64,000 nucleotides of DNA from Dendrophyllia cribrosa (lineage: Eukaryota; Cnidaria; Anthozoa; Scleractinia; Dendrophylliidae), in contig JAJLRJ010000011.1 in the NCBI GenBank assembly GCA_024195265.1, positions 25,937,792 to 26,001,791 of the forward strand. Direction: 5' to 3'. Both the position numbers and the translations under genes were made by a program. Below, piece by piece: positions 23,898 through 36,400 of the stretch. The notes beneath the pieces were generated by a model. It did not search any database, was not told the DNA's origin, and worked only from the letters and a program-made list of their open reading frames with translations. The first letter of the stretch is position 1; the number at the start of each line of letters is the position of its first letter.

Positions 23898-24327
23898 AGT
23901 ACTCCCTATAATGGGCTATACTGGGGATGCTCCGCCCGAAAGGGGTACCTTTTTTAGGCTGGAGGTATTTGAAAGGGTCGCGATTTCACGAGTTGAAGTA
24001 TATGAAAGGGTAGGGATTTCATGAAGAATAGGAAATGGTAGCGAAAACACGAGTTGAAGCATAAAAAAGTAGGGAAAACTGCCATTTAAGTGTTATAAAA
24101 AGAACCTTTCAAAATATATCAAACAGACACACGTAAAGGCTATATGAAAGGGGTACCATTTTCAATGAAAGGTATATGAAAAGGGTACCATTTTCAATGA
24201 AAGGTATATGAAAGGGGTACCTTTTCTGTCAAAAACGGTATATGAAAGGGTGAGGGTTTGGACCTCGGGGCGGAGCATCCCCGTACAAAACTTTGTTGAG
24301 TACCCCCCCCCCCCCCCCCCCCCCCGG
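23832..24327. mobile_element. hAT-like MITE with poly-G and poly-C termini
   Basis: The 8-bp direct repeat TTTCGGTG flanks it (23824-23831 and 24328-24335), which fits hAT insertion. Inverted termini are a G run of about 58 nt on the left and a C run on the right, followed inwards by gggatgctccgcccg and its complement cggggcggagcatccc. The interior has tandem copies of tatgaaaggggtaccatttt. It has no coding capacity. Confidence 0.75.
23841..23896. repeat. Long poly-G run (about 56 nt)
   Basis: This is the longest homopolymer in the window and forms the left end of the hAT-like MITE. The true length may differ because such runs are often mis-assembled. Confidence 0.9.
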
Positions 24328-24616
24328 TTTCGGTGGCCAATTTACGTTACCAACGCAGTTGACAACACTAAATTTTCATGACTTTGCTCACCCACCACGC
24401 ACCACAACCCCTTGAAATAAGAAACTTCTACGAGCAGGCTAGAAGAACAAAGCTAAGGTCTCCCTTCCCGGATTTCGACTTGGATAAATAAACGCCGTCG
24501 TCTAAGTTGGGTTTAAGGACGACGTTTTACAGCGTCCAATTGCAGAAAATTGAATTTGTGTTTTCCCGAATTTGCTTCCCAGTCTTGTTTTGTAGAAGGA
24601 ATTAGCTTTTTAATCT

Positions 24617-24957
24617 TAAAGGGACACTGTGCCGTCGAAATAAATAACGAAATTGCGTTAACTTAATTTCCATGTTTAATATCGCCAAATGCCACCAAAT
24701 AAATAACTAAATGGAATAAAGGGATTCTATAGAGCAAAACGGAAGCAGTATGGTTGGTGAAAAAATGCAGGATTACAAGGATGGAAGTTGATTACAATTC
24801 ATCAATTTTGATTTCGTGGCGGAGGTCAGGAAAACAAAGTTTCCATTCTGGTGGAATTTTGAGTTTTTTACTCGTTATTTTGTCGTTTCAGTTCACATTT
24901 ATTATTTATTATTTAAGCAAGCTCCTGGCCATAATCACTGTCCCTTTAAAGTGTCTT
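24617..24957. mobile_element. GGGACAGTGTCC-type MITE
   Basis: The ends aaagggacactgtgcc and cactgtccctttaaag are inverted. The interior carries ggattacaaggatggaag and ccattctggtggaattttga, shared with the other copies. Confidence 0.7.
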
Positions 24958-25404
24958 ATTAAATCAGTGTTCTCGCTCTAAGTTGAAATCTAATCACTCA
25001 ATAGGAAAGTTTGTTCTTTTTAATTTGTCCCAATCGATTAAATTTCGGAAAATTTGTGTGTTCCATCGTATAGCTTACAAAGCCATCCGACTGAATGCTA
25101 AACGTCCTTTGTGTTAAGAAATTAAATATATTGACCTACATACTCGCTCCGGTGTAGAATTAAAGAAAGGCTTTAAATGCGTTGTTAACCTAAATCGTTT
25201 TTCAAACTAAAGTTTCCAGTTTCCAATAGAAAGTTGATCTCTGCTTGCGATGCTACCGATCGAATGATGTCATCTTAAAAACTCGCAAAATCCACATGTC
25301 ATCTTAATATACAATAATTTAGTCCTATTTTGTTATTCTCGATCCATTGTGTCTGGAGTCTGTCGAACACCCAAGTAAAGCACTTCTATTTTTGGCAGGA
25401 TTAA

Positions 25405-25490
25405 GGGTGCGTTCGATTGGGAAATCCGGATTTCAAAATCTAAATCCGGATTTCGCATTGTTCATTTTTTTTTTTTTTTTTTTTTTTCCC

Positions 25491-25525
<35 letters not shown>

Positions 25526-26996
25526 AGTAGGGATCATCAGGAATTTAATTTTTTTTTTCTTACAATACATCTACATCAAGTGCTAAACTTACGATACATG
25601 TACGTTACGTACTTATAATACATCTATATAACTTACTTACAATACATCTACATTACTTACTTACAATAAAAATGTGGAGCAGTTGTACATCGGTCAGGCA
25701 GGGGGATATGTACAGAGAATTGAGGTATAAACATGTATATAGTAGAAGAGAATAATTTACTTTAATACTGTACTCAAAAATTTCCACTTTGATGGTAGAG
25801 CGCACGTGCTTCCTGAGTTAATCTCAATGTCATAAATCGATTTAAGATAATGCTGAAAACCTTTTACATTAGGCACAATTCTTTTTCTTTTACTAATCCA
25901 TATATAATTTCTCGCTAAAAGGCAGCAAAAATTGATCTGTGGATGATTTTTGGACGAGTCTGGCTTTAAACCAAGCGCGACAAGCATATCTATTGTATGA
26001 TGTTCTGGAGTAATATTATGTAAAGTCAGAATTGCAGTTAAATTATGCCAGAAGGAGGCCACATTGGGACAAGACCAAAAGAGATGAAGTAATTTCTCAG
26101 GCTCCTCAGTACAAAAAGAGCAATTTGGGTTTTCTTCAATTCCAATTTTTGCAAGAAAGTCATTGGTTGCTATTCGTCTATGTAACAGTTTGTATTGAAA
26201 TTCAAGGATTCTGGCACTTTTAGTGTATTTAGCGGCAAGTTGGTAAGCTTCTGGCCAGTTAATTAAGTCCATAGAATTCAAGTTGCAATCCCCGAGCCAT
26301 TTCTCATGGTTACGGATTGGAGACATAATCTTTGTGGAGAGTAGCTTAGTATAAACGAGTTTACTTGCACGATGGCATTTAGCTAATTTTGCCGCGAAGT
26401 TTTCATAGTTACTATTGTCTATATTAACACAGTTGTTTTTACCCGTGTTCCAAAGGGATTTCAGAGCTGACAAAAGTCCGTTGTATTTCAATGGGCAGAC
26501 GTTAAGGTTGTATTTGTACTGTAATTGAGCTAATGATAAAAAGTTATTGGAGCCGTCTTTCAAATGTTTCACTTTCGTAATACCACTTTCAAACCATTCT
26601 CGATAGAAGATAGGACGGCTACCAATTCTTACAAGTGAGTTGTACCATAGAGATTGTTCAAGAAATTGTTTCTCGGACGTTATATGTTCCTCGAAATTAA
26701 CTTCCGACCAGATTGACAGTATCTCGTTTATGAAAGGACTCTTTAGCTTGAGATTCTCGACAGTGTCATTCCTGTTTAAGTTGCCTTCAAAAACTATGGT
26801 TCCTCCGTGTCTTTCAAGCTCAAGATCAAAGAAATATTTCCATTTTCCCTGGTTTTCTTTGTCCATTGTTCATGGAAATCCATCGCGGAGAAGGATTTCG
26901 GTAATTGGAAATCCGTTTTTGGATTTTGCGTTTTTTTGGGAAATCCGAAATCCGGATTTCAAAATCGAAATCCGGATTTCCCAATCGAACGCACCC
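25405..26996. mobile_element. TAA-flanked MITE carrying a nested LINE
   Basis: Perfect 30-nt terminal repeats begin GGGTGCGTTCGATTGGGAAA. TAA flanks both ends (25402-25404 and 26997-26999). The unit 2 site at about 46671 is uninterrupted (ggattaatttgtccgg). A 3-bp TAA duplication with GGG ends fits the PIF/Harbinger superfamily. Without the LINE the MITE is about 184 nt. Confidence 0.85.
25466..26863 (-). pseudogene. 5'-truncated LINE insertion with zf-RVT C-terminal domain
   Basis: It is flanked by the 10-bp target duplication CATTGTTCAT (25456-25465 and 26864-26873), with a poly(A) tail (T-rich on this strand, 25466-25523). The minus-strand frame 26866-25757 encodes the C-terminal end of LINE ORF2. 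Features are FQYKLLHRRIATNDFLAKIG and then CSFCTEEPEKLLHLFWSCPNV, the C-x2-C-x(7)-H-x4-C pattern of the zf-RVT knuckle. The catalytic reverse transcriptase is absent. The apparent start ATG lies within the target duplication, so the 369-codon frame overstates the element by one codon and is not a natural start. No stop interrupts the fragment, so it is relatively young. Confidence 0.85.
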
Positions 26997-27364
26997 TAAC
27001 TTGTTTGGAACAAAGCGTGGTGAGTTGACGACTGATACAAGGGATAAAAGGATTATGGACCCCAAGCCCCATGGGACTAGGACAACTCAAAACTAAATCC
27101 CAGGTGGACTGTGAACTGCATTATTGTAGAAATACAGAACCTTGGAGCAACGAAGACGAGGACCCAGAGCCCGGAAGGACAATTAGACCACCGAAACAGG
27201 GAGATATAAATTGCATGGAAGACTGATAAAGGGGAAAGAATGGGATATAAGCATACCTACAGGACCGCAGAACCACAGCCAACCGCAGCAGTACAAGGCT
27301 TACCTGACATGAAATACTGTTTTACATGTACAAGAAAACGAAAAAACGATGACTTTTGCAATGC

Positions 27365-27447
27365 TTTGATCACTTTATTTCCAATGTATTGCATTGTTAG
27401 GGCCTTCACCTTTTATATTGTATATGTATTATCTACTCTAATAAACA
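27365..27447 (-). CDS. Gene B terminal exon with stop and poly(A) signal
   Basis: Acceptor ttgtcaccag is followed by T GTT TAT TAG (stop 27440-27438). AATAAA lies at 27379-27374. Confidence 0.72.
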
Positions 27448-30400
27448 CTGGTGACAACAGGCCGCCATCTTGATAAAATAGAACTCTATGGCTCACTCAT
27501 ACTGATTGGTCTGACCCGAGAAATCAGCCATAGCTTGTACCTAAGGGACAGGAAAATCATAGAGAAAAAATGAATTAACAGTTAAGTTCCAAAATTTGTG
27601 AAAGCCTTGACTACAAATCGACCTTCTTGGCCGGCCTAGAGGACGTCGTCTACGCGGTATTTATAATGCAAAAATTACCAAAAAAACAAATAGGAATTGA
27701 TTGGCTTAAAGATCATTCACAGAGATATTCTTTCGAGTTGATGATATTTTAACAGATATTTCTTCCAAACAAATTTCTGTCAAATCAATGAATGTATTAT
27801 TTTTATCTCATTAATGAATAGTTTTGTTATTTCTTACCAATTTCTCTAATTTTATCCTCTTTATATAAAATTATCTGAACGTAACAATATCAAACATTAA
27901 ATTTTGTTAATCTGTATGTATTGTGACCAGAATATGTTAGTAACAGAATAATGGAATAATATGCATGCGGTTTTACTATCTCTTGGTTTTGATCTTGTAT
28001 GTACTTAACTATTAGAAAAAAGATCTGTGTCTGGTCGTAAGGTTTGTCTGGAAAAATTCGTATAACAGTGAATTAATTGGAATTTTATTTTACGTTAATA
28101 ACTGCAAGCCAGTTAAAATAAACATTGTCATTATCATTATTTTCAGAATTTCAGCTGTTGAACAATCTGAAATCCATAACTTAAAAAAAGAAGAACTAAA
28201 GCAAATTTATTTCGCTTACTTCATCCCCTCGCCCCCGCCCTCGCCGCCGACAACATCGTAATCCTCGTAATACTGAAAGAAACGGACTTTGGTAAGTGTT
28301 TTACAAAATGAGCATTTCGTTGTTCCCTTGCGTTTTGTGTAACGGAAAGAGGTATTTACAGGCAATTGAGCTCTTTTCTCTGTGTTAATATTTTGACATT
28401 TAGCTGACAGTTTGTGTGTACGTGATATTACAGTTCGCCATAATTTAAAGCAATCCAAACGAAGTTAATTGTGTTTTGAAATAAGCGCTAAAAATATGAC
28501 AAGTATGAAGAGGGAGGAGGATTAAAAATTGCTTTATTGCCTTAAAATAGGAAGAAAAAATCGCTAAAAGCAATTATTACAGCAATGAACTAAACAGACA
28601 AAAAAACTCAAAATTCCACCAGAATGGAAACTTTGATTTCTTGACCGCCTGTCACCATAGTTAATAAAGTGCAACGGTTATGAAACCTGAGAAATGTCTT
28701 TGTTCGATGTTTTTGTTATCGTTTTTCGGCCTTGACCGTGCACAATACATGTTGAACTTTTGTTCGAGCAACTGACCAATAGAAATGGTGCTATTAAGTT
28801 ATTCAGTCATGGGGTGTGATCTAAAAACAAAAGATGTGCACGGTCAAGTTACAGTTCAACATAAATTGTAGCTGATTCTTTGTTATCGCCATTGAAGTCT
28901 GCAAGGTTTCATAACCAGTTCCTCCAATAACTAAAGTATGCTGTCACGAAATCAAAATCGATGAACTGTAATCCACTTCCATCTTTGTAATCCTCCACTT
29001 TTTTCCAAACTATTGATTCTGTTTTGCTCAGTAGAAATCTTTTATCCAATTTAGTTATGTATTTGCTGGCAATTGGCGATATTAGTAAACACAACTTCGT
29101 TATTTCGGATGGACAGTGTCCCTTTAAAAATCTTAAAATGTATTAGTTATGTTAATGGCTAAAGTTCTCAACTAAGAAAAGTGATACCCAAACAAACCGG
29201 TTTCGCTTACTTTGTTGGTTCTGCTTCACCACCTCACGGATTTCTGCAATAGACAAATGTTTATAACTTTCAAAATTACAGCGTAAAAACACATGTAAAA
29301 GTTCCATGTCAATGCTGAATTTAATAATATATACCCTGTACACGAGTGGTGTTCGCCGAAGGAAAGGCTGCACCGAGTTTTCCAGATCCACATTCAATAT
29401 AGTTTAAGGACGTTCGCGCGAAAAATTTCAACATTTATTTTCCTTTTTTATAAAAACTTTTGCCACAGCTAGGTAATTAGTTACTCTTGTCAGAAATGCA
29501 AACAAATGGGGATTCCCCGACTTCGTTTCGTAAATAAGATATCTGAAAAATAGATCTTCCTTCCTCGATATGACGCCAATATCTGTTAGTCTAAAAATAA
29601 TTTATGCTAAATAATCTCTAAAATGTAATTTTTTATACCAAATTTTACATGAGTGAGTCTATTAAGCAAATTCATTCAACTGGTGACGTCCCTTAAGTGA
29701 AATATAATCTTTAAACGACAGTATTTGCAAATCCTGACAGCCGCAAGTCTGCATAACGATTATATATCGCGTGGGTAGAATAGGCTACCCAGAATCTGTA
29801 GAGAATTGGAAAAGAAATGATCTAACCAAAAGAAAGGGGTTACCGACCATCCAAAATAGTTAAATCTAACACAACTTCGTTATTTCGGCTGGACAGTGTC
29901 CCTTTAAGAACTTTAGCTGTACACGGGTGGTGTTCGCCGAAGGAAAGGCTGTATCGAGTTTTCCAGATCCACATTCAATATAGTTTAAGGACGTTCGCGC
30001 GAAAATCTGTCAAATGGATAAATGAACAGCTACTGAAGGCGGCATGTGCCAACAATAAATGCTCTTGAAAAAATCCGAGAAAAACCTTAAGGGGGGTGCC
30101 ATCCACTACCTCCACCCCTTGTACGAGGGTTAAGCACTAAATGGCTTTCCATTTGCTCTAACAAACATTGTACACCAATTGAGTTTATGAGTTATTTGAG
30201 TTAGCCCATATGAAATCCGCCTTCAAAAACAATAAAGGAAATAGTCGAATTCTAGCCATTTATTATAAATATGATGCATTTTTTATAGTTTCTCTCACTA
30301 GTTAAGGCATCCTTGAGATCCTCGGCGTATCCTGAAACAAATGGATTAACCCGAGTCCAAGCGCTTTTCTGGTTCTTAAATCAGGCCCAACTAGGCTCGA

Positions 30401-33400
30401 AACCAATGTGCAAAAAGCGTGGTTAACACGAGTTAGCCTGTTTACCCTATTCAGCCTGGGCTTTTTTTAAGTTTCTGAGCCGGGGAGGGGGGGGGGGGAG
30501 AGCACATTGTACCCCCCCCCCCCCCCTCGTAACTTCAAGATCATTAAGGCTATGACAATGAAACCAAGAGGGTACATAGTGCATCCAAAACTGTCTCCTT
30601 TGCGGTCCGCACAATGGAACGATGACGTCATATGACGTAGTTATTAGGTAATTAGTTATACGGCCGCCATCTTGGATCCGCCATCTTTGATTTCTGAACT
30701 TTTTTAAAACCTCTTAAAAACCGTCCAAATTCACTCAAAATTAATCAAAACCAATAAATAATCGCTAAATGACGTAAAAATGTAAAAGTAAAACCAATAA
30801 ACATTGTTTTTCTTCATTCAGAAGTATAAATATGCAAATTTCAAAAAACATGGCTGTCAAAATCTTGTTGCCATGGAAACAACAAGTCACGTGATAAAAA
30901 ATTCATATGAAATTGTTGCCAGATAAATTTTAGGAAAAGTCACAAAGTTTGATGACGTTTGGATACATATTAAATAAGTTATGAATGTTGAAAGTTAGCA
31001 CGGTAACTTTGTGCCTCCCTCCCCCCTCCCCCCCTCCCCCCCTCCCCCCCTCCCCCAGGCCGAATAGCGTTAAGCCAAGTAAACCTGGTTTTGCATAACA
31101 CCTACTGTAGCTCTGTGAAGCCTGGTTCAATCATTGTCACCCTGGTAACCCTGCTTGGAATATTCAGGACATAAGAACCAGGTTTCTTACACCAAACTGT
31201 CCTGGGAACGAGGTTGCTTTATAACATATCGATTCGATAAGTGGATAGTTAAGGGAACTATGGGAGAAAACTACCGAAAATAATCAATACAAAAAGAAAT
31301 AAGTTTCGCTCACCGTTTATGTCATTTCTGAGTCCCTCTCCGTATCCTGAAACAAATAAACATAATGAATAATTTTCAATTCAAGCAACACGAGTTAACA
31401 AGTACCCAATAAATGTTTTAAAACTAAACTGTAGTTCTATCTCCAGCAAATGTGTGCAAATGATCCGCTTTCGGGATACTTTTTTAGCCACTAAGAACCC
31501 ATATCATCGGATATCACAAATCCGATTTCGCGGGATTTTCCTATGAAACGTAGCCTGAACTGTTAAAAAAAGAACGATTAAAATCACTAGTTTTCTTGGT
31601 GCAGTTGAAAGATTTCTGAATTGAACGTAATTGGGGATCAAAGTGCCCTTGCAAAAATAACCTGTTTAAACGAGGGTTAACCCGAGTTCAAGTCTGGTTC
31701 AACTGATTCAATTAATTATGCAATAAACTGCAAGGCTGATCTGACTACGTAAAAAAGTTGACTTTGCGAGAAACCAATACGACAGAAACCGCTCTCCACG
31801 GTTGCAACCTGTACTTTATCGGTTTCTGTCGTATTGGTACCTCGCAAAGTCAACTTTTTTACGTTGTCTGATCAGCCTTGCAGTTTACTGTATGTTTGTT
31901 CATTTTTTGGCTTATTAGGTCTCTTACAGATCTTACATGAACGTATCGTTAGCAGTATTATCGTTTGCGGTCCTTTGCAGATTTTACTTCAATCAATCAC
32001 GCTTTTCTGGTTCTCTAACCAGGCTTACCAGTCTCGAAGCCAATGTACAAAAAGCCTGGTTAACACGCGTAAGACTGTTAAGACACTCGTCAGGTAAACT
32101 TGATTTTGCATAACACCGAGCTCTAAACCAGGCTTCTTATGCCAAACTTTATAACATATTGATTCGATAAGTGGGTAGTTAAGGGAACTATGGGAGAAAA
32201 CCACCGAAAACAAGCAACACAAAAACAAATAAGTTTCGCTCACCCTTTATGTCAGACACGAGTCCCTTGCCGAATCCTGAAACAAATAAACATAATTGAT
32301 AATTTTCAATACAAGCAACACGAGTTAACAAGTACTGAAAGAATTTTGTGAAAGTCAGTTTTTTTTCGCTTACCTTTCACTTTTCTATATATAAGACGAA
32401 CCAGTCCTGAAAAAAGAACATTGCAATAACTTTACTAGCAAAACGACATTAAAACTTCACATCGGCACCAATACTTATAACTTGACCCTATTAAGCCAGG
32501 GCTTTTTTTGGATTTTTCACCTGACCATGGGACGGGGGGATCATTGTGCCGCCTTCCTCCCTTACTCAAAACTTGGAGGATATATAATGCGTCCAAAAAC
32601 TGTTTCCCAAAACGGGACGATGACGTTGGAATTACGTCATTAGTTTTGCATAGCATTCATTTCGGATCCGCCATCTTGGATTTATCGATTTCTCCAAAAG
32701 CGAAAAAGCCGTCTAAATTTACTTAAAATTATTAAAAACCAATCAAGAAATGGTAAAATGCTATAAAGTGTAAAATTAACGACATTTAACTTAAAAAGGT
32801 AAAAATAAACTTTACGAAAAGTGACAAAGTTTGGTGATGTTTGCTTTGATATTTGAAACGTTACTTAAGAGCAAATCCGTGCAAAAATCAAACATTACAC
32901 GGCAAAGTTAAAAAACTAAAATTCGCTCTTCTTTTGCATACAGGTAGCCTTTAGTAAGTATACAATTGCTGTGTAGTTTTTTTCTTGAAAAACTTATTTG
33001 TTTCTGGGAAAACGAAAACATTAGTTTTCAGCCCGGGGTTCGATTTGGCGACACCAAACAGGCTTAAAATAAGTCATGATTCACTCGACTCGCGTATCAA
33101 AACTACTGCGCTAGAAAAAGCTGTCATAGCTCCGATTTATTGTACAACTTGTCACAGTCTAAATACCATGATTTCATAAAAATTAGTTTAATTTAAGTAT
33201 TCAAATGAAGTCAAAAGCTTATGGCTCTCCCGTTCTCCGTGAAACGGTAGGCGAAAAACAGCGATGATTTTGAGCATGTGCCCTTGTTCAGAATTTCGTT
33301 ATATTATGAATGACAATACTAGAGTTAACGATCTTTCAAACTATGTAAAGTTTAGTTTGGGGAAATGAATTTGGGATTTTTAAGAATTTGTTGAAAATCG

Positions 33401-36400
33401 TGAACGAAAGACGTAAAATCACGCCATCTTGTGTGTGCGTAACCAACAACAAAAACAAAAACGTTTTTCCTTGAGAAATCTTGGCAACTCTGACGCCAAA
33501 AAACAAAAAAACAATGAAAATATACAAACCTTAACTTGGATATGACATTCTTGAATGTCCATAGTGTTTCGTTTTGACGTCTGTTCAATTTCAAACGTGA
33601 AGTTTATCATGACCAGTGAAGCCCGTAGCCACGATCAAAAACGCTTTTACAAACTTTTCGCTGAATTCTTCGTAGCTCACTTTGCACTTTCGTACTCTTT
33701 ATACTGTTGATACAATTTTTTTACCAGATTTCTGGCGGAAACTGTAAAAGGACTGACAATAAAGCGAATTAGTTCAAGCATGTGTTCCCAGTTTTCCATC
33801 CTTGCATAACCGTGAACCGTTTTGAGACTATATGCAAATTACGTCTCACATTTGCATATCAGGCTGAGCAAGCGTTCGTGACAGTCACGGTTGGTACATT
33901 GGTGGATAAGGTATTCATTGGGTCTTTTGTCATATGTTTCATGTATTTTTTTTAGAAAGGCTTAATGCTCGCGCTATGTACAGTGCGGTATGCTTCAAGG
34001 CTCTGAACACTGTGCAACTGCAGTACCTGAACTAGAGAAAGCAGAACTTTCCCAAACGTTTTCTGCCCCATCTCTCCCAATGGGGTGCGTGTGCACTGAA
34101 TACGACACCAGAGGGTGTATTGGACTATCATATATTGTACAAGCGACGTAGCATTCGCTTAAAGTGGAATGAAATTATGTATGTATGATAGATGGGAGGT
34201 ACTGTTGTAATTGGAAGGTTTCAAATAAAACTGTTGTTGTTTGTTGTTGTGGTAAAAACCCCTAAGAATTCAGAACGCGGAAGATTCTTTGTTCCATGGT
34301 TTCCTAATTTTCTTTCTAGGACAAGTAGTCCATAAGGGTGTTTTAGAGTTAAATGCCTAATAGCTCTCCTACAATATACACCAAAAAAATCACATCACTT
34401 TCTTTTCTTTTCATTATATTGGCATTAATTAATTGATTAGTTGATCAATTATATTTCTTAATTCTGTGCATGAAACGTGCCTTGCATTGTTTCTTTTCCG
34501 CTAGTTTTCAATGTGTTTTTAACTTCATTTTATTGTGTTTATTTTTTTTTTCGTCTGCAATTTTTCGCAGGAATTGATTTCTTATTGGCCCGACCTCCCC
34601 CTTAAAAAAAACAGAAAAAGGTAATACCAGAGCAAGGAATGAGCGGAAAGCGCGAGTCATGTATGTATCGGCTAAAGAGAAGATTAACCGAAATATTTCT
34701 TATTAAAAGCGGGACAATGAAGAAGGAATGTTCCTCTCACAACTAAAGCATTGTCAATTGTCACACTCTAGAAATGAAACTAGGGCTGGCCTGTCTTTGC
34801 TGTTGTTTTACCATAGCAGTCCAATCAGATACCAGAAGCGGAAGTAGAAGACTTTATAAAACTCTAAAAATAAAAACAATGACAAGTAAATGGATCAAAA
34901 TTTATCAATCTTTGTACCTGCGTTCTCGTTTGAAAGATTATTTGTGTAGCTTAACATGTGAAATCCAGGCCGACAAGATCCACCCCAACCCAACCCCACC
35001 CATGTAATAAATATTGGTTTTCTGTCAATACTGTATTTTAAAACCCACGAGATCTCTTTCCTGTTTTGAACCGTATTAATTGAAGACTTCCGAACAACAC
35101 TCATCAAACTTCAAAAAATATGGAATTTTGGCCACTGAGAATACCTTAATATCCACCCTGTGTACCAACCGTGACTGTCACGAACGCTTGCTCAGCCTGA
35201 TATGCAAATTTCAGACGTAATTTCAGGTCACAAATTGGTTCACGGTTATGCAAGGATGGAAAACTGGAAACACATGCTTGAACTAGTTCGCTTTATTGTG
35301 AGCCCTTTTACAGTTTCCACCAGAAAAAATTGTATCAACAGCATAAAGAGTACGAAAATGCAAAATGAGCTACGAAGAATTCAGCGAAAAGTAAAGCGGT
35401 TTTGATCGTGACAACGGGCTTCACTGATCTTTACTGTTCGTGATCAACTTCACGAATGAAATTGAACAGACGGCAAAACGAAACATTTTGGACATTCAAG
35501 AATGTCATATCCAAGTGAAGGTTTGTATATTTCCATTGTATTTTGGCGTCAGAGTTTAATTGCCAAGATTTCTCAAGGAAAAACGTTTTAAGTGTTTTTG
35601 TTGTTGGTCACGCATACACAAGGTGGCATGATTTTATGTCTTTTGTTCACGATTTTCAACAAATTCTTAAAAATCTCAAATTCATTTCCCCAGACCAAAC
35701 TTTACATATTTTGAAAGATCGTCAATTCTAGTGTTGTCATTCGTAATATTACGAAATTCTGAACAAAGGCACATGTTCAAAATCATTGTTGTTTTTCGCC
35801 TACCGTTTTACGGAGCACGGGAGAACCATAAGCTTTTTGCTTCCCTTGAATAATTAGATTAATCCAATTTTTATGAAATCATGGTGTTTAGACTATGACA
35901 AGTTATACAACAAATTTGAACTATGACAGCTTTTTCTAGCGCAGTAGTTTTGATACGCGAGTCGAGTGAATCATGACTTATTTCAACCCTGTTTGCATGT
36001 GTTTGGGATTGCCAAATTGTGCCCTGAGATGGTAACGACTTTCTTCGTTTTTCTCGGAAACAAATAGATATTTCAAGGAAAAAACTACATGGCATTCATG
36101 TACTTACTATAGACTATCTATATGCAAAAGAGGAGCTAATTTGATTTTTTTTCAGCTTTGCCGAAGATTTGCGATTTTGTTTGATTCTTGCACGGATCTG
36201 CTCTTAAATGTTGAAAGTTAGCGCGGACACTTACGAGATGATTTTCGCACAACTTGTGCTACATCTGAAACAAAGGATATGACAGGATTAACCAACAATA
36301 AGAACGTTTAAGACTTAATAAACAATAAATAGAGACTTATATAGCGCAGATCATGATATCACATGTCTCATGGCGCTTTACATACACTTATAACATTGAG

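Larger units (their letters stand above)
21100..25300. other. Divergent intergenic region between gene A and an orphan plus-strand 5' exon
   Basis: No coding exon was found. It holds an R1 copy at 21395-21625 and three spaced copies of a module containing gccccagcgg and gagatcttgaaaaccac (about 21195, 21850, 22350). It also holds a reverse-oriented CGGGTGGTTTT motif at about 22461, and the two MITEs listed separately. It aligns with 43.9-46.6 kb. Confidence 0.5.
25330..27019 (+). other. Orphan 5' non-coding exon, split by a transposon
   Basis: The left piece has ctcgatccattgtgtctgga and acttctatttttggcagga. After the MITE at 25405-26996, the right piece ends aaagcgtg|gtgagttg with an intact GT donor at 27020. 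The unit 2 counterpart ends at 46693 and is the likely 5' exon of gene C. Here no downstream plus-strand signal-peptide exon exists before 47.76 kb, so the exon is orphaned by the duplication breakpoint 15 nt into its intron. Confidence 0.55.
8345..27035. repeat. Tandem segmental duplication, unit 1 (18.7 kb)
   Basis: This unit aligns head-to-tail with 27050-46713. Homology starts at ggaccccaagactcc (8353) against ggaccccaagcccca (27058). It ends at gagttgacgactgata in both copies (27034 and 46712). Shared landmarks in the same order are the terminal exon, every coding exon of genes A and B, a tRNA-like block, the 5' exon of the minus gene, and the divergent 5' exon of a plus-strand gene. The copies differ mainly by transposon insertions. 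It contains gene A. Confidence 0.85.

Noticed and set aside
28216..28458. Frame running through gene B exon 8 as YYEDYDVVGGEGGGEG
   Set aside because: The same phase is closed by a stop in the gene C homologue, and it does not join the preceding phase-1 exon.
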